Below the pieces are notes generated by a model, which worked only from the letters and a program-made list of their open reading frames with translations, had not been told where the DNA came from and did not search any database. A DNA stretch of 36,621 nucleotides, taken from NCBI GenBank assembly GCA_035623515.1, contig DASPTH010000118.1, positions 1 through 36,621 of the forward strand. The letters run 5' to 3'. Below are positions 15,283 to 23,779 of this stretch, one piece after another. This DNA is from DASPTH01 sp035623515. GTDB taxonomy: Bacteria > Actinomycetota > Acidimicrobiia > IMCC26256 > DASPTH01. Position 1 is the stretch's first letter. Each line of letters begins with the position of its first letter. The translations under genes were made by a program, and so were the position numbers.

Positions 15283-16458
15283 ATGCGCGACTACGAGATC
15301 GTGTCGACCGACTCACACCTCGAGGTCCCGCCGTACATGTGGGAGCCGCACGTCGACGCCGAGTTCCGTGAGTACGTTCCCAAGGTCGTGCAGCTCCCGG
15401 GCGGCGGCGACGCGTGGCTCATGCCGGGGAAGTCGCAGCCGGTGCCGCTCGGCCTGAACTTCTCCGCCGGGCGCGGCTGGGAGAACCTGCGGACCACCGG
15501 CCTGTCGTACGCCGACGGCCTCGTCGGTGCCGGCGACGCGAAGCAACGGCTCGCGGAGATGGACCAGGACGGCGTCGACGCCGAGATCCTCTTCCCCGCG
15601 GTGTCGGGGCAGCGCACGCTCGACGTCGCCGCCATCCCGAACGACGCGTACGTTGCGATCGCGCGCGGCTACAACGACTGGCTGTCGCAGGAGTTCACCG
15701 CCGAGGATCCCGACCGGCTCCTGGGGCTCGCCATCCTGCCCGGCGCCACGATCGACGACTCCGTCGCCGAGCTGGAACGCGTCGCCGCGATGCCCGGCAT
15801 CCGCGGCGTCGTGTTGCACCACTGGCCGAACGGCAGCCCGGTGCCGAAGCCCGAGGAGGACGACCGCTTCTGGCAGCGCGCGCTCGAGCTGGACGTACCG
15901 CTCACCGCGCACGTGACCTTCGGTGGCGGCGAGGCGGCGGAGCAGGCCGCCATCGCCCGGGCTGCGCAGTCGGGCGTGTCGCTGATGAACTTCGCGCCGA
16001 TGACGCGCATGCTGTCGAAGACGTCCACGCACGGCGGGCAGGTCGTGCAGCTCGTGCAGCACGGCACGTTCGACCGCTTCCCCGGACTGCAGCTGTTCTT
16101 CGCGGAGACCCAGATCGGCTGGATCCCCGAGTTCAAGGAGGACGCCGACGAGAACTGGCGCCGGCACCGCTACTGGAGCGGCGCCGACGCGTGGGCGCAC
16201 GAGCCGAGTTGGTACGTCGACCACAACACGAACTGGGGCTTCCAGGTCGACCGGTTCGGCCTGAAGGTCCGCCACGACATCGGCGTCGACCGGATCCAGT
16301 GGTCGACGGACTTCCCGCACGTGCAGTGCGACTGGCCCGACTCGCGGCGAGTGATCGACGAGCAGTTCCGTGACGTCGCCGATGACGAGCGACGCAAGAT
16401 CGTGTGCGACAACGCGGTGCGCTACTTCCGGCTCGACCGCGAGCAGACGGCGGCGTGA
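15283..16458 (+). CDS. amidohydrolase-2 family metal-dependent hydrolase
   Basis: A 391-residue TIM-barrel amidohydrolase-2 protein. The N-terminal motif is STDSHLEVP (D10, H12), followed by likely barrel residues H210 (AHVTFGG), E275 (FFAETQIGWIPE) and WSTDFPHVQCDW with D343 and H346. The RWYVDHN-like stretch and long loop around 290-320 are typical of a subgroup frequent in actinobacterial degradation clusters. ATG at 15283 is well supported by GAGGAGG six to seven bases upstream. It starts the operon amidohydrolase, CoA-transferase, SDR and overlaps the next gene by GTGA. Role is probably hydrolytic ring opening or decarboxylation of an intermediate; unproven. Confidence 0.87.
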   Translation: MRDYEIVSTDSHLEVPPYMWEPHVDAEFREYVPKVVQLPGGGDAWLMPGKSQPVPLGLNFSAGRGWENLRTTGLSYADGLVGAGDAKQRLAEMDQDGVDAEILFPAVSGQRTLDVAAIPNDAYVAIARGYNDWLSQEFTAEDPDRLLGLAILPGATIDDSVAELERVAAMPGIRGVVLHHWPNGSPVPKPEEDDRFWQRALELDVPLTAHVTFGGGEAAEQAAIARAAQSGVSLMNFAPMTRMLSKTSTHGGQVVQLVQHGTFDRFPGLQLFFAETQIGWIPEFKEDADENWRRHRYWSGADAWAHEPSWYVDHNTNWGFQVDRFGLKVRHDIGVDRIQWSTDFPHVQCDWPDSRRVIDEQFRDVADDERRKIVCDNAVRYFRLDREQTAA

Positions 16459-17666
16459 CCGGTCTCCTCGACGGCGTGAAGGTCGTCGAGACCGGCGTGC
16501 TGATGACGGTCGACCACCTCGGGCGGCTGCTCGGCGACGAGGGAGCCGATGTGGTGAAGGTCGAGACGCCGCAACTCGGCGACTACCTGCGCAACATCAT
16601 GACCCGGTTCGCGCCCGACTGGTCCACGTTCCACCTCACCCTGAACCGCAACAAGCGGAGCCTCACGTGCGACGCGCGCACGCCCGAGGGTCGCGAGATC
16701 ATGGCACGCTTGCTCGCCGGCGCCGACGTGTTCATCACCGGCAACATCGGTGACACGAACCGCGCGCTCGGCCTCGACTACGACGCAGTGCGCGCGATCG
16801 AGCCGGGCATCGTGTACTGCCAGGCGACCGGGTTCGGGGCGTCGGGCCCGTACGCCGACGTGCCGACGCACGGGCAGATGATGGACGCGCTCGGCGGTGG
16901 CGCGCCGCCGATGCACCTCGACGACCGGGGCTTTGCCGAGCCGACCGGCCCGGCGCTCGGCGGCAGCGGCGGCGTGGTGCTCGGCCCGCTGTACGCCGCG
17001 TTCGGTGTGGCGGCCGCGCTCGCGCGCGCGTCGCGCACCGGCGAGGGTTGCTATCTCGACGTGTCGTGCGCCGACGCGGTGCTCGCCGCCAAGTGGCTCG
17101 CCGCGCTCCCCCTCTTGAACCCCGACAAGGTCGACCAGTCGTGGTCGGGCGGCGGCGGCGGCGCGGGCGAGTCGGCCAAGTACCAGTACTACGAGACCTC
17201 CGACGGCAAGTTCGTGCTCTTCTGCGCGATCGAGGCGAAGTTCTGGAAGAACTGGTGCGCGGCCGCGGGACGCGAAGACTTGCTCGGTGAGCACCGCGAC
17301 GACCTCGTGGTCGACTTCGGCGGCGGCGAGGACGACCTGCGCCGCGAGATCCAGAAGACCTTCCACGCCAAGACGCTGGAGGAGTGGATGGAGATCGCCG
17401 TGGAGCACGACATCGCGATGGGACCGGCGCTCCGCTTCGAGGACATCCAGGACGACCCGCACCTGCGCGCTCGCGGCCAGGTCGTGGTCGAACGCAACCC
17501 GCGCTTCGGGGACATCCTGACCCTCGGGAACCCGGTGTTGGTTCCGGGCGAGGAGTTCCACGTCCGTTCCGCGCCCGCCCACGGCGAGCACACCGACGAG
17601 GTGCTCGCCGAGTTGGGCTACGACCGCACCGACCGCGCTCGCTTGCGCGCGGCCGGCGTGGTCTGA
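16455..17666 (+). CDS. CaiB/BaiF family (class III) CoA-transferase, single domain
   Basis: A 403-residue family III CoA-transferase of normal length. It begins LLDGVKVVETGVLMTVDHLGRLLGDEGADVVKVE, the standard N-terminal Rossmann part, read over residues 4-37. The catalytic Asp is D207 in LDVSCADAVL, aligned with the RVDTSLFDG motif of the fused enzyme. ATGFGASGPYAD (124-135) and the C-terminal GEHTDEVLAELGY are family landmarks. It starts with GTG at 16455, overlapping the amidohydrolase stop, and is followed after six bases by an SDR. The YQYYETSDGKFVLFCAIEAKFW region is typical of the alpha-methylacyl-CoA racemase-like branch, so racemase activity is an alternative. Confidence 0.9.
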   Translation: MTGLLDGVKVVETGVLMTVDHLGRLLGDEGADVVKVETPQLGDYLRNIMTRFAPDWSTFHLTLNRNKRSLTCDARTPEGREIMARLLAGADVFITGNIGDTNRALGLDYDAVRAIEPGIVYCQATGFGASGPYADVPTHGQMMDALGGGAPPMHLDDRGFAEPTGPALGGSGGVVLGPLYAAFGVAAALARASRTGEGCYLDVSCADAVLAAKWLAALPLLNPDKVDQSWSGGGGGAGESAKYQYYETSDGKFVLFCAIEAKFWKNWCAAAGREDLLGEHRDDLVVDFGGGEDDLRREIQKTFHAKTLEEWMEIAVEHDIAMGPALRFEDIQDDPHLRARGQVVVERNPRFGDILTLGNPVLVPGEEFHVRSAPAHGEHTDEVLAELGYDRTDRARLRAAGVV

Positions 17667-17672
17667 CGCGCC

Positions 17673-18455
17673 GTGCGCGTCGAGGGCAAGGTCGTGGTCG
17701 TCACCGGGAGCGGCCACGGCATCGGCGAAGGTCTCGCGCGGCGGTTTGTCGCCGAGGGCGCGCGCGCGGTCGTCGTCTCCGATGTCGACGGCGACGCCGC
17801 CGCGCGCGTCGGCGGCGAGCTCGGCCAGCCGTACCGGCCGTGCAACGTGGGCGATGCAGAGGAGTACCCGGCGTTCCTCGACTGGGTCGAGCGCGACGTC
17901 GGCCCGATCGACCTGCTGTGCAACAACCCCGCGGTGTTCGGCGGCCCCGAAGGTGGGAACCTCCAGACCGCCGAGGACACGTGGGATCGGTCGTGGCAGG
18001 TGAACGTGATGGCACACGTGCGGTCCGCCACCCACCTCGTGCCGCGCATGCTCGAGCGGGGCGGCGGCTACTTCCTCCAGACCCTGTCGGCCGCGGCGCT
18101 CATCACGTCGAATTCGCCGGCCGCGTACACGGTCACCAAGCACGCTGCGCTCGGCTTCGCCGAGTGGCTGATGCTCAACTACTCCGACCGCAACGTCAGG
18201 GTGTCGTGTCTGTGCCCCACCGCGGTCGAGACCACGCCCGGGCAGTTCGCCGGCATGCCCGACATCGGCCTCGTGCAGACGCCCGCCGACATCGCCGACT
18301 TCGCCGTGCGCGGCCTCGACGCCGAGGCGTTCCTCATCCTCCCCAACCCGGCGGTGGGCGGCTCGTTCCGCAAGAAGGCCACGGACTACGACGCCTGGAT
18401 CGCGCGCACGACCGAACGGATCCGCCCCATCCGCATGCCCGGCCCCTGGGACTGA
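17673..18455 (+). CDS. short-chain dehydrogenase/reductase with NNPA instead of NNAG
   Basis: A 260-residue classical SDR. TGSGHGIG (11-18) binds the dinucleotide and D37 points to NAD(H). The structural NNAG motif is NNPA (84-87). Catalytic residues are about S139, Y152 and K156 (YTVTK). A CPTAVET segment (181-187) replaces the usual PG motif after the sixth strand. GTG at 17673 is the start, six bases after the CoA-transferase stop. It is the last gene of the amidohydrolase, CoA-transferase, SDR operon. Hydroxyacyl-CoA or alicyclic alcohol dehydrogenation is likely; substrate not readable. Confidence 0.85.
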   Translation: MRVEGKVVVVTGSGHGIGEGLARRFVAEGARAVVVSDVDGDAAARVGGELGQPYRPCNVGDAEEYPAFLDWVERDVGPIDLLCNNPAVFGGPEGGNLQTAEDTWDRSWQVNVMAHVRSATHLVPRMLERGGGYFLQTLSAAALITSNSPAAYTVTKHAALGFAEWLMLNYSDRNVRVSCLCPTAVETTPGQFAGMPDIGLVQTPADIADFAVRGLDAEAFLILPNPAVGGSFRKKATDYDAWIARTTERIRPIRMPGPWD

Positions 18456-18472
18456 CCGGGAACGGCTGGCGT

Positions 18473-18488
18473 CCGTACACTGTACAGT
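18473..18488 (+). promoter_or_regulatory. CGTACAC motif, copy B, upstream of the second fused CoA-transferase
   Basis: CCGTACACTGTACAGT contains two overlapping perfect palindromes, GTACACTGTAC (18475-18485) and ACTGTACAGT (18479-18488), and a -10-like TACAGT (18483-18488). It lies 31 bp before the ATG at 18520. Fifteen bases here match copy A at 14 positions. It is the best-formed candidate operator in the window. Confidence 0.5.
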
Positions 18489-18519
18489 CCGACGCCGTCG
18501 AGTCGAGGGGGAGCGCCGT

Positions 18520-20904
18520 ATGCCCGGACCGATCTGCGAAGGGTTGACCGTCGTCGAGCTGGGCTCCGGCAGCATCGCCGCGTCGCTCGCCGGCATGATC
18601 CTCGCCGACAACGGCGCCCGCGTCGTCAAAATCGAACCGCCGGGCGGTGACGCGCTGCGGCGGAACCTGCCGTCGGGCTTCCTCGTGTGGAACCGCGGCA
18701 AGGAGAGCGCGGTCCACGATTTGCACATCGAAGACGGCCGGCGCGCGGTGCGTGACCTCGCGGCGCGCGCCGACGTGCTGCTCGTCGGGTTCGGGGCGGG
18801 CCGGGCGGAGGAGTGGGGGCTCGGCTACGACGCGGTCCACCCGTCGAACCCGGGGCTCGTGTACTGCGCGATCACCGGGTTCGGGCCGGCCGGTCCGTAC
18901 GCGAACCTGAAGGCGTACGAGGGCGTGGTGCAGGCGAAGCTCGGCGCGTACACGCGCGGGATCTTCGGCTTCCGCGACGGGCCGATCTTCAGCGGCGCTC
19001 CCACCGCGAGCACCGGTGCCGCCCACATGGCGGTGAGCGGGATCCTGGCCGCGCTGATCGCGCGCGAGACCACGGGTCGCGGCCAGCGCGTCGACACGTC
19101 GCTCGCCCAGGGACTGATCCCCGCCGACTACTTCGGCATCTACCACGCGCAGCTCGCGATGCGCGCGGCCTCGGCAGGAGCGAGCGACGGCCCCAACACC
19201 GCGCCGGGCGGCGGTATGGGCGCGAGCCGGTACGCGCTCACGCTGCCCACCAAGGACGGTCGGTGGGTCAACCTGTCGCCGCAGCAGCCGCACCAGGCGG
19301 CCGCGCTCCTGCGTGCCGTCGGCCTCGACCACACGCTCGAGCAGGAGCCGTTTGCGAACGCGCCGTTCTTCAAGGACGCCGACGACGCGCAGGCCTGGGA
19401 GGACATGCTCTGGGAGAAGTTCCGTGCCCAGACGTGGGCCGAGCTCCAGCCCCAGCTCATCGCCGAGAACGACCTCCCGTTCGAGCTGTGCGGCACGAGT
19501 GAGGAAGCGCTCGACCACCCGCAGATCGTCGCCAACGGCGAGGCGATCGAGGTCGACGATCCCGTCGTCGGCACCGTGCGCCAGGTCGGCCCCGTTGCCG
19601 CGTTCGCCAAGAGCCCGTCGGTGGTCACGCGGTCGGCGCCCGCGCTCGGCGAGGGCACCGGGGGCGCGGGTGGTGAGCCGGTGGTCATGGACTCGGGTGC
19701 GTCGCTCGAGCACGCGCTCTCGGGCGTGACCATCGTGGAGTTCGGCTTCTTCTACGCCATGCCGTTCGGGGTGACCCTCGCCGCGTCGCTCGGTGCCCGC
19801 GTGATCAAGCTCGAGGACGGCCACGGCGACCCGATGCGCCAGGCGTTCGGCGGCGAGTCCGGCTCGGCGAAGGTCACCGAGGGCAAGGAGAGCTTGTCGA
19901 TCGACCTCAAGAGCGAGCGCGGCCGTGCGATCGTGCAGCAGGTCGTCGAGCGCGCCGACGTGTTCGTGCTCGGCTTCCGGCCCGGCGTGGCCGAGCGGCT
20001 CGGTATCGACTACGAGTCGCTCGCCGCGGTGAACCCGGACCTCGTGTACGTGCACGCGGCGGGCTACGGCGCCCACGGGCCGTACGCGCACCGTCCCGTG
20101 TACGCGAGCACGGCCCTCGCGCTCGCCGGCAACCTGCCGCGCCACGCGGGCTTCTGGATGAACCCGGAGCTCTCGGCCGACTTCAGCGTCGTCGAGCTCC
20201 AGAACGTGATCGCACCCCGTCTACGAGGGCCGATCGACGGCGACTCGAACGCAGCGCAGACCGCGTGCACCGCGCTGATGCTCGGCTTGTTCCACCAGAG
20301 GCGAACCGGCGAGGGCCAGTTCCTCGCCACGTCGATGATCGGCGGCAACGTCTACTCCTACTCCGACGACGCCGTGACCTACGCCGGCAAGCCACCGGTC
20401 CCGCAGTCCGACCCCGAGCAGCACGGGTTGTCGGCGCTGTACCGGCTCTACGAAGCCGCCGACGGTTGGATCTTCCTCGCTGCCGTCACGCGCGAGGAGC
20501 GCGACGCTCTCGCGCGTGCGTTGCAGATCGACCTCCCCGACGGCGACGACGAGCGGGCCGCGGTGATCGCCGCCGCGGTGCGCGAGCGGAAGGCCGACGA
20601 GCTCGAGCAGATGCTCACCGACGCGGGTGCCGGGGCCGCTGCGGTGGCCGCGGTACCGCACCCGGCCGTGGTCGCGACCGATCCCGTCCTGCTCGACACC
20701 GGGCTCGCGGTCGACATCGAGCACCCGTTGTTCGGCGTCATCCGCCGTCACGGGCTGCCGGCCGCGCTGTCGGAGACGCCCGGCCGGGTCGCCGCGGGCT
20801 GCTCGCGCGGAGAGCACACGCGTGCGATCCTCGCCGAGCTGGGGTACTCGCCCGACGACGTCGCCGGCCTGGAGCGCGACGGCGTGGTGTTCGGTCCCGA
20901 CTGA
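18520..20904 (+). CDS. fused double CaiB/BaiF CoA-transferase-like protein lacking catalytic Asp in both halves
   Basis: A 794-residue tandem of two family III CoA-transferase domains. The N-terminal copy starts CEGLTVVELGSGSIAASLAG (6-25); the second restarts at LSGVTIVEFGFFYAMPFG (400-417). In the first copy the motif is VDTSLAQG, with Q197 where Asp is expected; in the second it is LATSMIGG, with G608 there. Both catalytic positions are therefore lost by my alignment, although the fold landmarks (AITGFGPAGPYA, HAAGYGAHGPYAHRP, RRTGEGQ) are well kept. It may be a non-transferring isomerase, racemase, lyase or CoA-binding scaffold rather than a CoA-transferase. ATG at 18520 is preceded by GAGGGGGAG. 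It heads the operon with an SDR and two hot-dog hydratase subunits. Confidence 0.88.
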   Translation: MPGPICEGLTVVELGSGSIAASLAGMILADNGARVVKIEPPGGDALRRNLPSGFLVWNRGKESAVHDLHIEDGRRAVRDLAARADVLLVGFGAGRAEEWGLGYDAVHPSNPGLVYCAITGFGPAGPYANLKAYEGVVQAKLGAYTRGIFGFRDGPIFSGAPTASTGAAHMAVSGILAALIARETTGRGQRVDTSLAQGLIPADYFGIYHAQLAMRAASAGASDGPNTAPGGGMGASRYALTLPTKDGRWVNLSPQQPHQAAALLRAVGLDHTLEQEPFANAPFFKDADDAQAWEDMLWEKFRAQTWAELQPQLIAENDLPFELCGTSEEALDHPQIVANGEAIEVDDPVVGTVRQVGPVAAFAKSPSVVTRSAPALGEGTGGAGGEPVVMDSGASLEHALSGVTIVEFGFFYAMPFGVTLAASLGARVIKLEDGHGDPMRQAFGGESGSAKVTEGKESLSIDLKSERGRAIVQQVVERADVFVLGFRPGVAERLGIDYESLAAVNPDLVYVHAAGYGAHGPYAHRPVYASTALALAGNLPRHAGFWMNPELSADFSVVELQNVIAPRLRGPIDGDSNAAQTACTALMLGLFHQRRTGEGQFLATSMIGGNVYSYSDDAVTYAGKPPVPQSDPEQHGLSALYRLYEAADGWIFLAAVTREERDALARALQIDLPDGDDERAAVIAAAVRERKADELEQMLTDAGAGAAAVAAVPHPAVVATDPVLLDTGLAVDIEHPLFGVIRRHGLPAALSETPGRVAAGCSRGEHTRAILAELGYSPDDVAGLERDGVVFGPD

Positions 20905-20917
20905 TCTCGCAGGTCCG

Positions 20918-21784
20918 GTGAACGCACCCCTCGCAGGCCGCGTCGCGCTCGTGACGGGCGGCGGGCGCGGCATCGGTCGCGCGCACTCCCTGCTGCTCGC
21001 CGCGCGCGGCGCGTCAGTCGTGGTCTGCGACGTCGGCGTCGAGCTCGACGGCCACGGCCACGACGCCGCAATCGCCGAGTCGGTCGTCGCCGAGATCGCT
21101 GCGAGCGGCGGGCGCGCGGTGGCCGACGACAGCGACGTCTCGACCTTCGGCGGCGGTGCCCGAGCCGTGCAGCGCGCGCTCGACGCGTTCGGCGCGATCC
21201 ACATCGTCGTCAACAACGCCGGCCTCGCGGGCGGCGGGAGCATCGAGACGGTCAGCGAGGAGCTGCTCGACCGCGTGATGGCGGTGAACTTCCGCGGATC
21301 GGTCGGCACCGTCAAGGCTGCCTGGCCGCACCTGCGCGCGCAGGGTTGGGGCCGCGTCGTGAACACCGTGTCGGAGGTGGCGCTCGACACCAGGATGCCG
21401 GGCGCGGGCAGCATCGGCTACGGCGCCGCCAAGGCGGCGGTCTGGTCGCTGACCCTCTCGCTCGCGGAGGCGGGCCGCGAGCACGGCATCACCGTGAACG
21501 CGGTGTCCCCGGGCGCGTTCACGCGGATGAACGAGGCGATGTTCGCCACGTCCCCGCCTCCGCCGGGCCTCGACCTCGACCCGGTGCACGTGGCGCGGGT
21601 CGTCGCCTGGCTGGCCTCGCACGACGCCGCCGATGTCACCGGCCGGATCGTGCACGCGGCCGGCGGGCAGCACCGTGAGTACGTCACTGCCCGTCACCGC
21701 GACACCGAGCTCGTCGCGCGCATCGATGCCGCGCTGGGCGACGGGGCTAGCGTCTCGCCTCATGCCGGAGACGTGGATCACTGA
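20918..21784 (+). CDS. short-chain dehydrogenase/reductase, hydroxyacyl-CoA dehydrogenase-like
   Basis: A 288-residue SDR with GTG start at 20918, 13 bases after the fused CoA-transferase-like gene. TGGGRGIG (13-20) is the cofactor motif, D38 follows strand two, NNAG lies at 99-102, and catalytic S152, Y168 and K172 are present (GYGAAKAAV). The loop VELDGHGHDAAIAESVVAEI after strand two resembles MFE-2-type hydroxyacyl-CoA dehydrogenases. The last 23 bp overlap the start of the first hydratase subunit. With the two hot-dog subunits downstream it would form a hydration-oxidation pair of a beta-oxidation-like round. Confidence 0.87.
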   Translation: MNAPLAGRVALVTGGGRGIGRAHSLLLAARGASVVVCDVGVELDGHGHDAAIAESVVAEIAASGGRAVADDSDVSTFGGGARAVQRALDAFGAIHIVVNNAGLAGGGSIETVSEELLDRVMAVNFRGSVGTVKAAWPHLRAQGWGRVVNTVSEVALDTRMPGAGSIGYGAAKAAVWSLTLSLAEAGREHGITVNAVSPGAFTRMNEAMFATSPPPPGLDLDPVHVARVVAWLASHDAADVTGRIVHAAGGQHREYVTARHRDTELVARIDAALGDGASVSPHAGDVDH

Positions 21785-22280
21785 CGAGATGCGAGCCGCC
21801 GTCGGCGGGCAGCACAGCGACCGCACCTCGATGCCGATCTCGGTGTCGGACATCCGCAAGTGGGCGCAGGCCGTCTACTACCCGGAGGCACCGCCGCGCG
21901 AGTACTGGGACGAGGAGTACGCGGCGACCACGCCCGCGGGCGGGATCGTCGCGCCGCAGGAGTTCAACCCGTTCGCGTGGATGACCGCGGCCGGGCCGCC
22001 CGCCGTCGACGCGCTCGGGCAGGGCGCGAGCACCACCGAGTTGCGGCTCGGCGTCACGCCACCGGCGACGACCAACATGCTGAACGGCGGCATGTCGGTC
22101 GAGTACACGGGTGTGCTGATGCGGCCGGGCGACGTCATCCGCGCGATCACGAGCCTGGTCGACTACGCGGAGCGGGAGCTGCGCCTCGGGCTGATGCTCT
22201 TCACCACGACCGAGCAGCGATGGACCAACCAGGACGGCGCGCTCGTCAAGGTGCAGCGCGACGTGTTGATCCGGTACTGA
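21762..22280 (+). CDS. hot-dog hydratase subunit (FAS1-like dehydratase/MaoC N-terminal type)
   Basis: A 172-residue hot-dog-fold protein starting at ATG 21762. The segments MPISVSDIRKWAQAVYYPEAPPREYWDEEYA (25-55) and LNGGMSVEYTGVLMRPGDVIRAITSLVDYAERE (107-139) are typical of the FAS1-like dehydratase domain (PF13452), which usually lacks the catalytic Asp/His and pairs with a catalytic MaoC subunit. That partner is the next gene. Analogous pairs are HadA/HadB and ChsH1/ChsH2. It overlaps the SDR by 23 bp, which indicates co-translation. Its role is enoyl-CoA hydration in the pathway encoded here. Confidence 0.85.
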   Translation: MPETWITDEMRAAVGGQHSDRTSMPISVSDIRKWAQAVYYPEAPPREYWDEEYAATTPAGGIVAPQEFNPFAWMTAAGPPAVDALGQGASTTELRLGVTPPATTNMLNGGMSVEYTGVLMRPGDVIRAITSLVDYAERELRLGLMLFTTTEQRWTNQDGALVKVQRDVLIRY

Positions 22281-22286
22281 CCCGAA

Positions 22287-22330
22287 GTCCGCGGCGCAGG
22301 TACCCTGCGTCGCAGCGAGCGAGCCGAGAA
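22287..22330 (+). repeat. third, partial copy of the hairpin repeat, between two hydratase subunit genes
   Basis: This 44-bp stretch matches 10536-10579 at 43 of 44 positions. The hairpin is 22291-22313 with arm GCGGCGCAGG, loop TAC and one change that turns a G-C pair into G-T. It lies in the only sizeable gap of this operon and ends just before the ribosome-binding site of the downstream subunit. Confidence 0.88.
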
Positions 22331-22340
22331 GGTAGGCGTG

Positions 22341-22748
22341 ATGGACGTCGAGGTCGGCCAGGTGCTGCCGCCGTACATCCGCGAGGCGGGGTTCCCGGCG
22401 TGGAACCGGTACGCCGCGGTCAACGACGAGTTCATCCCCATCCACATGGAGGACGCCGCCGGCGCCGCGGCCGGCTACTCGGGCGCGTTCGGCATGGGCA
22501 ACCTCCAGTGGGCGTACTTCCACTGCCTGCTGCGAACGTGGATGGCCGGCACGAACGGGCGCATCGTGCACGTGGAGTGCCAGTTCCGACGCGCCAGCGA
22601 GCAGCACCACACGGTCGCCGCCCGCGGCGTCGTCACCGGCATCCGCGAGGAGAGCGGCGAACGCCTCGTCGACCTCGACGTCTGGACCGAGATCGAGGAC
22701 GGCACCGCCCTCGCCCCCGGCCACGCGACGGTCGCGTTCCCCCTCTGA
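22341..22748 (+). CDS. MaoC-like catalytic hydratase subunit
   Basis: A 135-residue single hot-dog protein. NDEFIPIHMEDAAGAAAGY (28-46) matches the hydratase-2 motif, with catalytic D29 and H35. ATG at 22341 is preferred to the GTG directly before it because AAGGTAG then sits about six to seven bases upstream. It most likely forms a heteromer with the upstream non-catalytic subunit and hydrates an enoyl-CoA. It is the last gene of the operon and is followed by a long hairpin. The repeat copy in its leader may influence the ratio of the two subunits. Confidence 0.87.
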   Translation: MDVEVGQVLPPYIREAGFPAWNRYAAVNDEFIPIHMEDAAGAAAGYSGAFGMGNLQWAYFHCLLRTWMAGTNGRIVHVECQFRRASEQHHTVAARGVVTGIREESGERLVDLDVWTEIEDGTALAPGHATVAFPL

Positions 22749-22751
22749 CGA

Positions 22752-22802
22752 CGAACTTGCGTCACCAACCGACGTAGAGGGTCGGCTGGTGACGCAAGTT
22801 CG
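22752..22802. terminator. 22-bp-arm hairpin between convergent genes, probable bidirectional terminator
   Basis: Arms at 22752-22773 and 22781-22802 are complementary at 21 of 22 positions around a 7-base loop. It starts four bases after the hydratase stop and ends 14 bases before the VOC stop on the other strand. There is no T tract, as is often seen in actinobacterial intrinsic terminators. Confidence 0.75.
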
Positions 22803-22816
22803 CTGTGGAGTGGCAC

Positions 22817-23770
22817 TCAGGCGAACGGGTCGCCCGGGCAGGTGCGGGTGGTGAAGGCGTAGCGGGCGCCGAGGCAGTCGTCGGGGTCGGCGGTGACCAC
22901 GGACGGAGACGTGCGGGCACAGTGCACGCCGACCGTCGGCAGGTACGCCTCGACCGCGTCGAGGTGGTCGACGACGAACGTGATCTCGTAGAGCATGTCG
23001 CCGTAGCGCGCCAGGTGCTCCGCCATCGCACCGTCGGCCGAGAGCGGCGACGCGAGCTCGAGCAGGAAGTGCCCGAGCTGGAGGAAGCTCGATCGCACGC
23101 CCCGTGCCTCGTCGATCCCGTCGTGGACCGGCGCCGCACCCCACAGGTCCATGATCGCGGGCTTCGTCGCGTCGACGTCGGCCACCACCATGGTCCCGTA
23201 GCCGCATCGCCGGATGCCGAGCGGGTGCTTCGACCAGCGCAGCGCGCGCGTGTCCCAGTCGTCCTGTATCCGCGGATCGTGACCGACCGCGTCGCTGTGC
23301 GCGCCGTCGGTGTTCCGCGTGACCTGCGCCATCAGCCCGCCGACCGACCGCGGCGACGGGTAGAAGTAGTAGATGTCGGGCGGCACCTCCTCCATGCGCC
23401 CGCCGCCCGGGAGCCCGATGTAGACGTCGCGGTCGATCAGCGAGCGCGCGAACCCCTCGATGTCGTCAACGAGGAACCCGAGCGAGTGGAAGCGGGGCCC
23501 GTGCCGCAGGTAGAAGCGCGCGACGGGGAAGCGGTCGTCGGGCGGCTGCTCGGGTGCCATCGGCTCGACGCACAAGTCGCCCACGTTCACCAGCGCGGCG
23601 TAGCGATCCTCGATCTCCGACCAGTTCGGGCCGTCGGCGGGCCACCACCAGTCGGCGTCGAAGACCTTCGCGTACCAGTCGAGCAGCTCGGTCAGATCAC
23701 CCGACAGGTGGATCACGTGGTACATGAGACCGAACCCGAACGGGCCGGTCTTGCGGATCGGCATGCGCAT
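22817..23770 (-). CDS. two-domain VOC superfamily protein
   Basis: A 317-residue VOC protein. The N-terminal module (about 14-155) has LMYHVIHLSGDLTELLDWYAKVFDADWW at its start with H18 as a candidate metal ligand, then HSLGFLVDDIEGFARSL with H95. The C-terminal module (about 185-305) has TMVVADVDATKPAIMDLWG and ITFVVDHLDAVEAYL. This resembles dioxygenase or lyase members of the VOC superfamily but no extradiol signature is clear. It lies nine bases downstream of the P450 gene on the same strand, so it is the last gene of the P450/amidohydrolase operon and may process the oxygenated product. Confidence 0.75.
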   Translation of the reverse strand: MRMPIRKTGPFGFGLMYHVIHLSGDLTELLDWYAKVFDADWWWPADGPNWSEIEDRYAALVNVGDLCVEPMAPEQPPDDRFPVARFYLRHGPRFHSLGFLVDDIEGFARSLIDRDVYIGLPGGGRMEEVPPDIYYFYPSPRSVGGLMAQVTRNTDGAHSDAVGHDPRIQDDWDTRALRWSKHPLGIRRCGYGTMVVADVDATKPAIMDLWGAAPVHDGIDEARGVRSSFLQLGHFLLELASPLSADGAMAEHLARYGDMLYEITFVVDHLDAVEAYLPTVGVHCARTSPSVVTADPDDCLGARYAFTTRTCPGDPFA

Positions 23771-23779
23771 GCGCAGCGT

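Noticed and set aside
16422..18728. A 768-codon minus-strand frame opposite the CoA-transferase and SDR
   Set aside because: It crosses three real gene boundaries and shows no recognisable domain; the plus-strand genes have clear motifs and coupled starts.
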